The position numbers were made by a program, and so were the translations under genes. From the NCBI GenBank assembly GCA_964469165.1, contig CAYXXZ010000093.1, positions 1 through 11,382 on the forward strand: DNA of 11,382 nucleotides, in the 5' to 3' direction. Below are positions 5,786 to 11,382 of the stretch, in pieces. Under the pieces are notes generated by a model, which did no database searches, was not told the DNA's origin, and worked only from the letters and a program-made list of their open reading frames with translations. Origin of the DNA: CAYXXZ01 sp964469165. GTDB taxonomy: Bacteria; Pseudomonadota; Gammaproteobacteria; Pseudomonadales; Porticoccaceae. Position 1 is the first letter of the stretch. The number at the start of each line of letters is the position of its first letter.

Positions 5786-7969
5786 TCAGAAGCTGATGCC
5801 GAGGGTGACGCCATAGGTTCTCGGCTCGGCCGGCGCCAGAAGATCGCCGCTGGCGGACGTAAAGCCGTAGATGGTGTACTCCTCATCCGTCAGGTTCTTG
5901 CCCCACAGGGTCACCTTCAGGTTATCGCGGGGGTCGGCCCAGGACAGCTGGCCGTTGACGACACTGTAGGAAGGCTCTGCGAGACGGTTCTCGGAATCCC
6001 AGTAAAAGCCGTCGTTGTAGAAGTACGACAGGGTACCGTTGAACGTTCCGACCTCGGTGGGCACCTCATAGACCAGGCTGGCATTGAAGGTGAAATCCGG
6101 TGCTTTCTGCAGGTCCCGCCCGGAGAGATCACCGGAATCGGTGCGGTTGCCGCCCTGTGCCGGTGGGTTGGGGGTGAACAGCGGACCGTTGTGGAAGTCC
6201 TTGTACTCGCTATCCAGTACCGAGATGGCGCCGTGGACGGAGAGACGGTCGGTCACCACCGCGTTGAGCTCCAGTTCGCCGCCAAGGATTTCCGCAGCTG
6301 AGGCATTGCGGGTGCTCATGCCGCCGACCACCACCACGGGCAGTTGAAGATCCTTGATGTCGTAGTAGAACAGCGCACCATTGAGGCGCAGGCGCCTGTC
6401 GAACAGGTCGGACTTGAATCCTATCTCGTAGGCATCGACGATTTCCGGTTCGACAGCGCGCTCGGGTGCGGCGGTGACGGTCAGGTTGAACACACCGGTT
6501 TTGTAGCCGCGGTTGTAGCTGGCATAAACCATGGCGTTCTCGCCCACATCGTGGTCGATACCGATTCTGTAGGTGGGCTCTTCATAGGTGACGGTATTGT
6601 CGAAGCCGGGGAATGCCGCAAACGGCAGTGAGGTGGATACCACCGTGCCATTGACGGCATATTCGGTCACGCCATTGAGTTCCACGTCATCCTTGCTCCA
6701 GCGACCGCCGAATGTCAGGCGGGTGCGGTCGGTGATGCTCCAGGTCGCCTGGCCGAACACGGCGTAGGACTCACTGTCCTGTTTGCTGTGAACGTTGAGG
6801 CCGGTCAGGGAGCCGAAGGCGCCGGTATCGGACGTCAGGCCGATGGGTTCCCATTGCGCCTTGCTGTCGAAGTAGTACAGGCCAACCATCCACTGCAGGT
6901 TGCTGTCGTTCGAGGAGACGAGCTGAAACTCCTGGGTGACGGTGTCTTGCCCCATGTTGGCGTTTACGTTGACGGCGGGCAGCGCGGTGCCGTTGGACGA
7001 ATAGTCGTATTCGAGATCGTCATTGCGATAGCTGGTGATGCTGACCAGGTCGAAATTGTCGAGCTGGTGGACGACGTGCAGGGTGGTGGACAGGGCATTG
7101 GTGCGGCCCTCGGAGAACACATAGACACCCACGTCCTGCCAGCCGCTGACAGGGGTAAGGCCCTGCAGGCCGTAGGCGCCTGGCGCGAGGTCGCGGTCGA
7201 GGCCGTAGCCGGTCACGGTATCGGAGTAGGATACACTGGCGCGAACCTCGGTGTTGTCGCCGGGCGTCCAGAACCACTTGCTGCGCAACGCGAGATCTTC
7301 GGTGCCGCGGCGCCGCTTGTCGTGGGTGACGTTGCGGCCAAAGCCCTTGTCCTGATTTTCATAGGCAACCGCGAAATCTGCAGCCAGATCGTCGCTCAGC
7401 CCGGTGGTGCCGTAGAAGCGGCCCTTGACGGTATCGTAATTGCCGACGCCAACTTCGGCGCTGCCCTGGGCTTCGTGGCTTGGATCCTTGGTAATGACGT
7501 GCACGACACCGCCGGTGGTGTTGCGGCCGAACAATGTACCCTGCGGGCCTTTCAGTACCTCGACGCGCTCGATGTTGTTGAACGCCATGGTTGCGGACGT
7601 CGGGTTGGGGTTGTAAACACCGTCGACATAAAAGGCGACGGACGGCTCCTGGCCGGCGCCCGCTGCGGGGTTGCCGATACCGCGCAGGAATGCGGTCTGG
7701 GCAGTGCCTTCGCGGGTGATCACCAGGTTGGGCACTACCATGCCGAGTTCCTGGGTGCTCTCGATGCCGGACTGAACCAGCATGTCGGCGGTTTGTGTGG
7801 TGATGGCGATAGGCACATCCTGCTGGCTCTCCGCCCGGCGCTGCGCCGTGACGACGATCTCTTCCAGCCCACTGACACTTCCCCTCTGTGGCTGTGCAAC
7901 CGCATCCATCGCTGCGACGGATGCAAACAAGGTCACCAATTTCGCCAATGTTGTTCTCTGATACTTCAT
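5786..7969 (-). CDS. TonB-dependent outer-membrane receptor, no STN domain
   Basis: This is an outer-membrane active transporter of 727 aa powered by TonB-ExbBD. It has an N-terminal signal peptide (basic start, hydrophobic LVTLFASVAAM, likely cut after AVA at about residue 25), a TonB box LEEIVVTAQRR (about 35-45) and a plug domain to about 162. The plug carries the family motifs FLRGIGN, VDGVY, IERVEVLKGPQGTLFGRN and TTGGVVHVITK. A 22-strand-type barrel follows, with the conserved GKNLTDEEY near the end and a terminal Phe (GISF). ATG 7969 is chosen because GAGG lies 6 nt upstream; a GTG at 7981 would include that ribosome-binding site. Receptors of this sub-type are common in marine gammaproteobacteria and sphingomonads, many with unknown or organic ligands. 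It converges on the Rieske oxygenase, which hints at a shared substrate, and its 5' side faces the PiuC gene, which hints at iron. Neither link is proven. Confidence 0.92.
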   Translation of the reverse strand: MKYQRTTLAKLVTLFASVAAMDAVAQPQRGSVSGLEEIVVTAQRRAESQQDVPIAITTQTADMLVQSGIESTQELGMVVPNLVITREGTAQTAFLRGIGNPAAGAGQEPSVAFYVDGVYNPNPTSATMAFNNIERVEVLKGPQGTLFGRNTTGGVVHVITKDPSHEAQGSAEVGVGNYDTVKGRFYGTTGLSDDLAADFAVAYENQDKGFGRNVTHDKRRRGTEDLALRSKWFWTPGDNTEVRASVSYSDTVTGYGLDRDLAPGAYGLQGLTPVSGWQDVGVYVFSEGRTNALSTTLHVVHQLDNFDLVSITSYRNDDLEYDYSSNGTALPAVNVNANMGQDTVTQEFQLVSSNDSNLQWMVGLYYFDSKAQWEPIGLTSDTGAFGSLTGLNVHSKQDSESYAVFGQATWSITDRTRLTFGGRWSKDDVELNGVTEYAVNGTVVSTSLPFAAFPGFDNTVTYEEPTYRIGIDHDVGENAMVYASYNRGYKTGVFNLTVTAAPERAVEPEIVDAYEIGFKSDLFDRRLRLNGALFYYDIKDLQLPVVVVGGMSTRNASAAEILGGELELNAVVTDRLSVHGAISVLDSEYKDFHNGPLFTPNPPAQGGNRTDSGDLSGRDLQKAPDFTFNASLVYEVPTEVGTFNGTLSYFYNDGFYWDSENRLAEPSYSVVNGQLSWADPRDNLKVTLWGKNLTDEEYTIYGFTSASGDLLAPAEPRTYGVTLGISF

Positions 7970-8172
7970 TTTCTTCCTCACCTTTCGCGAGCAGTGCCGC
8001 GAATAGAAATGGCTGTTGTTGAATGGTGTCGATCTGCAGACAGACGGCGTCCTTTCGCGCGAACAGACGGCAACGCGCCTGTTTCGGCTTGCAATGGCTT
8101 CCCTGTGGTTTGGCGTTTTTTATGGATTGGAAAACAACTGAGGATTCGATCTGGCGAGACCCACCTGGATCG

Positions 8173-8216
8173 GCAAGCCTCCCTTTCGGGAACTCCCGCG
8201 AAGGGGGGCGGCTTGC
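8173..8216 (-). promoter_or_regulatory. Hairpin in the 5' leader of the TonB receptor mRNA
   Basis: The outer arms GCAAGCC (8173-8179) and GGCTTGC (8210-8216) pair perfectly. Inside, CCCTT/AAGGG-like and CGGGA/TCCCG runs pair again, giving an almost continuous stem of about 17 pairs with a tiny loop. It lies some 200 nt upstream of the receptor start and just downstream of the candidate promoter, so it would be near the 5' end of the transcript. It does not match a riboswitch class I recognise and has no U-run to make it an obvious attenuator. Confidence 0.4.
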
Positions 8217-8225
8217 GCGGCGGCA

Positions 8226-8254
8226 AGTATAGCCAAGAAGTATCAGTGTGACTA
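8226..8254 (-). promoter_or_regulatory. Candidate sigma70 promoter for the TonB receptor
   Basis: Read on the minus strand, TAGTCA (8249-8254, 4/6 to the -35 consensus) is followed after 17 nt by TATACT (8226-8231, 5/6 to the -10 consensus). Transcription would start near 8219 and give a leader of about 250 nt. The spacing is ideal but the -35 is weak, so this is a plausible call, not a certain one. Confidence 0.4.
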
Positions 8255-8314
8255 ACGAAAATCCGAGGGCGACGAGAATCTGAGAGTATTTTCACGATCT
8301 GGCGTTGTTCGACG

Positions 8315-8458
8315 GAGTTGCACGTTTCAAGTTGCACGTTTCACGTAGGGGCCTGTGGCGATGACATCACACTAACCCGCACTCCGGTACAGAGAGTTTC
8401 AACGACCCGCGAGCCACCCCGCTCTTACGTGAAACGTGCAACTTGAAACGTGAAACTC
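8315..8458. repeat. 144-nt inverted-repeat element with internally repeated arms
   Basis: The left arm (8315-8347) and right arm (8426-8458) are 33-nt inverted repeats that match at 32 of 33 positions, the sole mismatch being at 8325/8448. In the left arm a 13-nt unit, GTTGCACGTTTCA, occurs twice in tandem with a 14-nt period (8318-8330, 8332-8344); the right arm holds the same pair inverted, with the single mismatch in its outer copy. The 78-nt middle can fold further: GGGG at 8348-8351 can pair with CCCC at 8417-8420 and GTGGC at 8355-8359 with GCCAC. There is no coding potential and no clear target-site duplication. It could be a small non-autonomous mobile element (MITE- or REP/BIME-like), a cruciform-forming recombination or protein-binding site, or an mRNA-end structure for the PiuC-type gene. 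Confidence 0.85.
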
Positions 8459-8484
8459 AGGTCGTTACACGGAGCCGGCGATAT

Positions 8485-9147
8485 TCAGTCATCCACCCAC
8501 AGACGCAGCAGGTTGGCGCGTAGATTGGCGAGGCGCTCGAGGCCTTGTGCGCCGTTGCCTGCGCGGATGTCTGCCAGTGCCGTGTCCAGATCGAAGAGCA
8601 GGTCGCGCTGGTTTTCGTCGCGTACATGGCTGCGCACCCAGCCCACCGCCGCGAGGCGGACGCCGGCGGTGACCGGTTCCACCCGGTGCAGATAACGGGT
8701 GGGGTAGAGCACCAGCGCGCCGGCGGGCAATTTGACCGACTCCTGGCCGTGGCCCATCTCCAGCACCAGATGACCGCCCTCATAGCTTTCGGGTGGAGAT
8801 AAAAAGAGCGTGAACGACAGGTCCGTGCGGATGCCATCCATCAGCGGTGCATCGAGGTGCGAGCCGTAGGACATGCCTGTGTCGTAGCGATTGATCATCA
8901 GACGCACCAGTTGCCTGGGTCTCGCGGCTGCCTGAAACAGGGCATTTTTGAGCAGTGCGGTTTCGATGGTCTTCAAGGCGCCGCGGATTTTCCCGTTGCC
9001 GCCATCGGCTTGCAGATTGTGCTTTGCCATGCGCGCCTTGCCCGAAGCCGTGCCCGATCCCGACACAAAGGTTGCGGGGTCCGATGTCGCTTCGGCGATG
9101 GCGGCCAGCATCTCGGGGGGCAGGATATCGGTGATGTAGATCAACAT
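8485..9147 (-). CDS. piuC: PiuC/YbiX-type Fe(II)/2-oxoglutarate-dependent PKHD hydroxylase
   Basis: This is a cytoplasmic Fe(II)- and 2-oxoglutarate-dependent dioxygenase of 220 aa, close to the usual length of about 226 aa for this family. The facial triad is visible as H97-x-D99 (SHLDAP) and H154 (LHRVEPV), with R164 (AGVR) as the likely 2-oxoglutarate-binding Arg. The N-terminal MLIYITDIL and the KHNLQ segment (about 42-46) are also family hallmarks. The start is ATG 9147; the frame is open further upstream, but this start gives the conserved N-terminus and has GAAGAG just before it. PiuC genes usually sit beside siderophore receptors under Fur control, and here a Fur-like box lies 14 nt upstream of the start, with a divergent iron-cluster lipoprotein. 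The in vivo substrate of the family is not settled; siderophore or metabolite hydroxylation is the usual proposal. Confidence 0.93.
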   Translation of the reverse strand: MLIYITDILPPEMLAAIAEATSDPATFVSGSGTASGKARMAKHNLQADGGNGKIRGALKTIETALLKNALFQAAARPRQLVRLMINRYDTGMSYGSHLDAPLMDGIRTDLSFTLFLSPPESYEGGHLVLEMGHGQESVKLPAGALVLYPTRYLHRVEPVTAGVRLAAVGWVRSHVRDENQRDLLFDLDTALADIRAGNGAQGLERLANLRANLLRLWVDD

Positions 9148-9155
9148 ATTGCTCT

Positions 9156-9174
9156 TCAATTGATAATCATTTGC
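9156..9174. promoter_or_regulatory. Fur-like box between the divergent piuC and lipoprotein genes
   Basis: The site contains TGATAATCATTTGCA (9161-9175), which matches the 7-1-7 Fur consensus TGATAAT-n-ATTATCA at 12 of 14 positions. Against the classical 19-mer, the full stretch matches 13 of 19. It lies 9 nt from the piuC start and covers the -35 of the candidate lipoprotein promoter, so one bound Fur dimer pair could repress both directions under iron-replete conditions. A closely related site occurs at 10330-10344. Confidence 0.7.
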
Positions 9175-9200
9175 AATATTGGCGCGCTCTGCGTTATAAA
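9171..9200 (+). promoter_or_regulatory. Candidate sigma70 promoter of the lipoprotein gene
   Basis: TTGCAA (9171-9176) and TATAAA (9195-9200) are spaced by 18 nt and match the -35 and -10 consensus at 4/6 and 5/6. The -35 overlaps the Fur-like box, the usual arrangement for Fur repression. Transcription would begin near 9207, leaving a leader of about 57 nt before ATG 9264. Confidence 0.5.
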
Positions 9201-9263
9201 GCCAGCGTCGTTGCGGCGTTCGGCTGCACTGCACGAAACCTGAGACGGAGGAGCATACTCTTT

Positions 9264-10121
9264 ATGAAGAAACAGTTGAAACTTTGGTCGAGCCTGAGCG
9301 TGGCAACCCTGGTCGGCGCCGGTGTCCTGAGCGGCTGCGACAACAAGCCCGCCACTGAAGTGACCAGCGACCCCGTTGCAACGGAGCAGGTGCAACCCGG
9401 CCTGGACGACAGCGCGCCGGCCCACGCCCACGAGGTCGCTCCCGTCGGAGGAGAAGGCGAGGGCATGAGCGAAGACGATGATCCCGTCACCGATGATGTG
9501 GTGTTTCTCAGTCAGCTCGGTCAGATCCGCGGCCACCTGCTGGTGGGCATGGAGCTGTTTCGCGCCGGCCACCTGGACCACGCGCGCACCCACATGAAAC
9601 ATCCGGAAGATGAGCTCTACTCCGCGCTCAAACCGGCTTTCGAGGCGCGTGGCATTCCCGCGTTCGACAGCCAACTCACCGGCCTGGCGCAATCCGTCGA
9701 AGAGAACAAGGACGCCAGCGAAGTGGAAGCTGCATACAGCGCGCTGCTCGCCGAGCTCGACCGCGTGGAAGGGCAGGTCGACGCCTCCGCGCAGGACTGG
9801 TTGCTGGTTGCCGTGGAACTGGTGCGCACCGCCGCCGAGGAATATGGCATCGCCGTCGATGACAGCGGCAAGATGGTCAATGCCCACGAATATCAGGATG
9901 CGTTCGGTTTCGTCAAAACCGCCGATGCCATGGTTGCGGCCATCGATGGGGCGGGCAGCGAAGCTCTGTCCGCCGCTGTGGCCGAGAGCAAGGCGTTGAT
10001 CGAGCCGCTCTACGATGCCTGGCCATCACTGGTGCCGCCGGAGACCCTGGACGCCGCCACCACATCCAGACTCTATGGTACCGCCGCCAATATGGAGCTC
10101 GAGGCGCGCGGCCTGGAATGA
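9264..10121 (+). CDS. Unnamed His-rich lipoprotein of an iron-uptake cluster
   Basis: This is a probable membrane-anchored periplasmic lipoprotein of 285 aa. MKKQLKLWSS is followed by a hydrophobic stretch and the lipobox LSGC, with lipidation at C25 and Asp at +2, which in Enterobacteria favours the inner membrane. ATG 9264 follows GGAGGAG (9247-9253) at a good distance. Residues 26-78 are acidic and low in complexity with a HAH pair (54-56). The folded part is predicted helical. Its most notable segment is GHLLVG (90-95) through H103, H106, H110 and H113-P-E-D-E-L-Y, a dense His/acidic cluster suited to metal binding; a second conserved-looking segment is HEYQDAFGF (208-216). I do not recognise a named family. 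It is superficially like periplasmic helical iron-binding lipoproteins such as imelysin/EfeO, but the GxHxxE motif of those is not evident. The divergent piuC, the Fur-like box and the downstream siderophore receptor point to iron, by inference. Confidence 0.85.
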   Translation: MKKQLKLWSSLSVATLVGAGVLSGCDNKPATEVTSDPVATEQVQPGLDDSAPAHAHEVAPVGGEGEGMSEDDDPVTDDVVFLSQLGQIRGHLLVGMELFRAGHLDHARTHMKHPEDELYSALKPAFEARGIPAFDSQLTGLAQSVEENKDASEVEAAYSALLAELDRVEGQVDASAQDWLLVAVELVRTAAEEYGIAVDDSGKMVNAHEYQDAFGFVKTADAMVAAIDGAGSEALSAAVAESKALIEPLYDAWPSLVPPETLDAATTSRLYGTAANMELEARGLE

Positions 10122-10176
10122 AGGTAACGGTGAACCAGTCTGGCGCGGTTCCTGCGCGACAGGACTTGCCGTTGTA

Positions 10177-10233
10177 GGCGCTGGAGGCATTGCACGAATC
10201 GGTTTTATTGGCCGTGCAATTGCCTTTCGCGCC
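10177..10233 (+). terminator. Imperfect hairpin downstream of the lipoprotein gene
   Basis: GGCGC...AGGCA-TTGCACG (10177-10196) pairs with CGTGCAATTGCCT...GCGCC (10213-10233), with one bulged base and a 3-nt internal mismatch, around a 16-nt T-rich loop. It lies 56 nt after the lipoprotein stop and before the promoter region of the next receptor, so it could end the lipoprotein transcript. There is no T-run after the stem, so an intrinsic terminator is only one possibility. Confidence 0.4.
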
Positions 10234-10329
10234 AGTGCCTGAAAGTCAGACATTGTTTGGACTCAGCTTTGAAGCTTGCAACTTGCCAAGACCTCGTCAA
10301 TCCACAGCACATCCTGTTATCTGCGCAAA

Positions 10330-10344
10330 TGATAATTGTTTGTA
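10330..10344. promoter_or_regulatory. Second Fur-like box, upstream of the STN-domain receptor
   Basis: TGATAATTGTTTGTA matches the 7-1-7 Fur consensus at 10 of 14 positions; the left half-site is perfect and the right is weak. Extended leftward, it reads GCAAATGATAAT, and the reverse complement of the box at 9156-9174 begins GCAAATGATTAT, 11 of 12 identical. A candidate promoter TTGTTT-N18-CTGTAT (10336-10365) overlaps it. Confidence 0.5.
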
Positions 10345-10365
10345 TCTGTGGGGGTTTTTCTGTAT
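10336..10365 (+). promoter_or_regulatory. Candidate promoter of the STN-domain receptor
   Basis: TTGTTT (10336-10341) and CTGTAT (10360-10365) are separated by 18 nt. The match to sigma70 is moderate. It overlaps the Fur-like box and would give a leader of roughly 235 nt before ATG 10608. The call rests mainly on the overlap with the operator. Confidence 0.3.
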
Positions 10366-10394
10366 CGTTGCGCCCGCCCGCAGGGGGCACCGCA

Positions 10395-10447
10395 GACAGG
10401 CTGTTTACCGGCTGCACTGGCGCCCCTGTTGCCGCAAACAGACTGTC
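10395..10447 (+). repeat. Inverted repeat in the receptor 5' leader
   Basis: GACAGGCTGTTT (10395-10406) and AAACAGACTGTC (10436-10447) pair at 11 of 12 positions around a 29-nt GC-rich loop. A competing pairing is possible between GGGGGC just upstream (about 10383-10388) and GCGCCCC in the loop, so two alternative folds exist. It lies downstream of the candidate promoter and would be in the mRNA leader. Confidence 0.4.
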
Positions 10448-10607
10448 AACTCTTACTTCGGATACCTCGATGCCGATCGCCGCCGTTTCTGAAGCCAAAA
10501 CCCGATATTGGCCCGTTGATGCCGATCGACGCGAGGGTGCGAAGTGGTTTCCCTTCAAGGCCTGTGGACCCTGACGTTCACTAAGATTATCTGAGGAGCT
10601 CACCCCG

Positions 10608-11382
10608 ATGCGTTCAACCCGCAACCTTACCGCGCGCCACCACGATTCTGGCGCCGAACGCGTTCTGAAATTTCCTGTCACCATGGCGTCGCGCCTGGTG
10701 CTCGTAGGACTGCTGGCCGCGCCTGTGTTGCTGCCCGTGGAAGCGGCTCATGCCCAGAGCGGTCCCGCGCCGCAGGCTTCTGCCGCAGCGAACTATGCCA
10801 TCCCCGCGGGTGATCTCGGCACCGTAGTCAATCGCTTCGCCAGCGACGCGGGCATTCAGCTCAGCGGGGGCAACGACCTCATGGCCGGCAAATCGAGCGC
10901 AGGCTTGCAGGGCAACTACAGTGTTTCCCAGGGGCTCGACATTCTTCTCGCCGGTACCGGCCTGGAGGCTGTGCGCCAGGCCAATGGCAGCTATCTGGTG
11001 GTGCCGAGGAGCACCGGGGCCGCTGCCGACACCCCTGTGACTTTGGCGAAAATGGTGGTTTCCGCCGCCGGCTTCGAACAGAAAGTCACCGATGCGCCCG
11101 CCAGCATTAGTGTGCTCAGCGAGGAGGACCTGCAGAAGAAGCGCTACGCCAACCTCGCCCAGGCGCTGGAAGATGTGGAAGGCGTCGACGTGCGCCAGGG
11201 GACCGGCAAAACCGGCGGTCTCAACATCAGTATCCGCGGCCTGCCCAGTGAATACACGCTGATCCTGATTGACGGCCGCCGCCAGAACACCGCGGGCAAC
11301 GTGACGCCCAACGGCTTCAACGAAACAGCGACCAGCTTCATTCCGCCGATGTCCGCCATCGAGCGCATCGAGGTCATCCGCG
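10608..11382 (+). CDS. FepA/CirA-like TonB-dependent siderophore receptor with STN domain, 3'-truncated
   Basis: This is the first 258 codons of an outer-membrane ferric-siderophore receptor that runs off the window end. ATG 10608 follows AGGAG (10594-10598) by 9 nt. A signal peptide is seen at about residues 26-49 (hydrophobic LVLVGLLAAPVLL, likely cut at AHA-Q), preceded by an unusual 25-residue hydrophilic extension; an in-frame ATG at 10683 would remove it. Residues 62-133 form an STN (secretin/TonB N-terminal) domain, which in FecA-type receptors signals to a FecR anti-sigma factor. A TonB box-like KMVVSAAGFEQ (148-158) and the plug domain follow, with SIRGLPSEYTLILIDGRRQ and FIPPMSAIERIEVIR. 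The wording of the plug resembles FepA, PfeA and CirA, receptors for catecholate siderophores. No FecI/FecR genes are in view. The ligand class is inference. Confidence 0.9.
   Translation, partial: MRSTRNLTARHHDSGAERVLKFPVTMASRLVLVGLLAAPVLLPVEAAHAQSGPAPQASAAANYAIPAGDLGTVVNRFASDAGIQLSGGNDLMAGKSSAGLQGNYSVSQGLDILLAGTGLEAVRQANGSYLVVPRSTGAAADTPVTLAKMVVSAAGFEQKVTDAPASISVLSEEDLQKKRYANLAQALEDVEGVDVRQGTGKTGGLNISIRGLPSEYTLILIDGRRQNTAGNVTPNGFNETATSFIPPMSAIERIEVIR

Larger units (their letters stand above)
7970..8484. other. Non-coding region between receptor and PiuC-type gene
   Basis: This 515-nt stretch has no convincing gene on either strand. From the receptor start outward it contains a probable 5' leader (about 7970-8219) with a strong hairpin at 8173-8216, a candidate minus-strand promoter at 8226-8254, then a 144-nt inverted-repeat element at 8315-8458 that ends 27 nt beyond the PiuC-type stop codon. 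The + frame open across 6788-8251 is the antisense of the receptor and is not a gene. Confidence 0.7.
10122..10607. other. Non-coding region and probable 5' leader of the FepA/CirA-like receptor
   Basis: This 486-nt stretch has no convincing gene. It contains an imperfect hairpin at 10177-10233 after the lipoprotein, a Fur-like box at 10330-10344 with an overlapping candidate promoter, an inverted repeat at 10395-10447, and an 11-nt direct repeat GATGCCGATCG (10469-10479 and 10518-10528). Small frames here lack ribosome-binding sites or recognisable products. Confidence 0.65.

Noticed and set aside
8109..8120. T-run (GTTTTTTAT) as an intrinsic terminator
   Set aside because: No stem precedes it on the + strand, and the nearby hairpin at 8173-8216 is on the wrong side of it.
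7970..8220. Cobalamin riboswitch upstream of the TonB receptor
   Set aside because: BtuB-like receptors often have one, but the conserved B12-box and core elements are not visible on the minus strand, and the receptor does not look like BtuB.
6788..8251. Long + strand open frame (487 codons) antisense to the TonB receptor
   Set aside because: It mirrors the codon structure of the real receptor gene, gives a Gly/Val/Ala-rich product with no recognisable motif and lacks a ribosome-binding site. The minus frame has all the receptor motifs.
8315..8458. Integron attC site
   Set aside because: The ends do not carry the R' (RYYYAAC) and R'' (GTTRRRY) core sites, and no gene cassette structure is seen.
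8315..8458. CRISPR array
   Set aside because: The repeats are inverted and only 13-14 nt apart, with no spacers of normal size and no cas genes.
9171..9263. N-terminal extension of the lipoprotein from an ATG at 9171
   Set aside because: The extension would place 31 polar residues before the lipoprotein signal, and the strong GGAGGAG is positioned for the ATG at 9264.
10470..10574. Small ORF of 34 codons starting MPIAAV before the STN-domain receptor
   Set aside because: It has no Shine-Dalgarno sequence, no recognisable product and lies in a probable mRNA leader.

Overview
The window is GC-rich proteobacterial DNA. Outer-membrane TonB-dependent receptors, a lipoprotein with a lipobox, MacA/MacB-type export genes, a PiuC-type hydroxylase and Fur-like boxes point to a Gram-negative bacterium. 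The receptor style (TonB box of the EIVVTAQRR kind) and the receptor-plus-Rieske-oxygenase pairing suggest a gammaproteobacterium of the marine heterotroph type. That placement is inference; there is no rRNA or other phylogenetic marker here. No tRNA, rRNA, CRISPR array, transposase or phage gene was seen.

Region 1 (1-4104, + strand) is a tightly packed four-gene operon for a MacAB-like (type VII ABC) tripartite export or mechanotransmission system. It holds a periplasmic adaptor (5' end cut off by the window edge), a stand-alone ATPase and two separate FtsX/MacB-fold permeases. The genes overlap or nearly touch (adaptor/ATPase overlap, 7-nt gap, ATGA overlap), so they are probably translated together. 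The substrate cannot be read from sequence.

Region 2 (4105-7969) has a Rieske non-haem iron oxygenase alpha subunit on + and a TonB-dependent receptor on -, convergent across a perfect 13-bp hairpin. The oxygenase has a Glu where the classical bridging Asp of the active site sits, and it has no beta subunit, ferredoxin or reductase beside it. A TTGAC-N4-GTCAA palindrome lies upstream of it. The receptor has no STN domain and may import an organic substrate or a chelate.

Region 3 (7970-8484) is non-coding. It carries a candidate promoter and a leader hairpin for the receptor, then a striking 144-nt element with 33-nt inverted arms (32/33 matching), each arm holding a 13-nt sequence repeated at a 14-nt period (exact in the left arm, one substitution in the right).

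Region 4 (8485-11382) is an iron-acquisition cluster. A PiuC-type Fe(II)/2-oxoglutarate hydroxylase (-) and an unnamed His-rich lipoprotein (+) are divergent around a Fur-like box. They are followed on + by a FepA/CirA-like receptor with an N-terminal STN signalling domain, cut off by the window end. A second Fur-like box sharing GCAAATGATWAT with the first precedes this receptor. The simplest reading is an iron-starvation regulon for ferric-siderophore uptake, with the lipoprotein as its least understood member.
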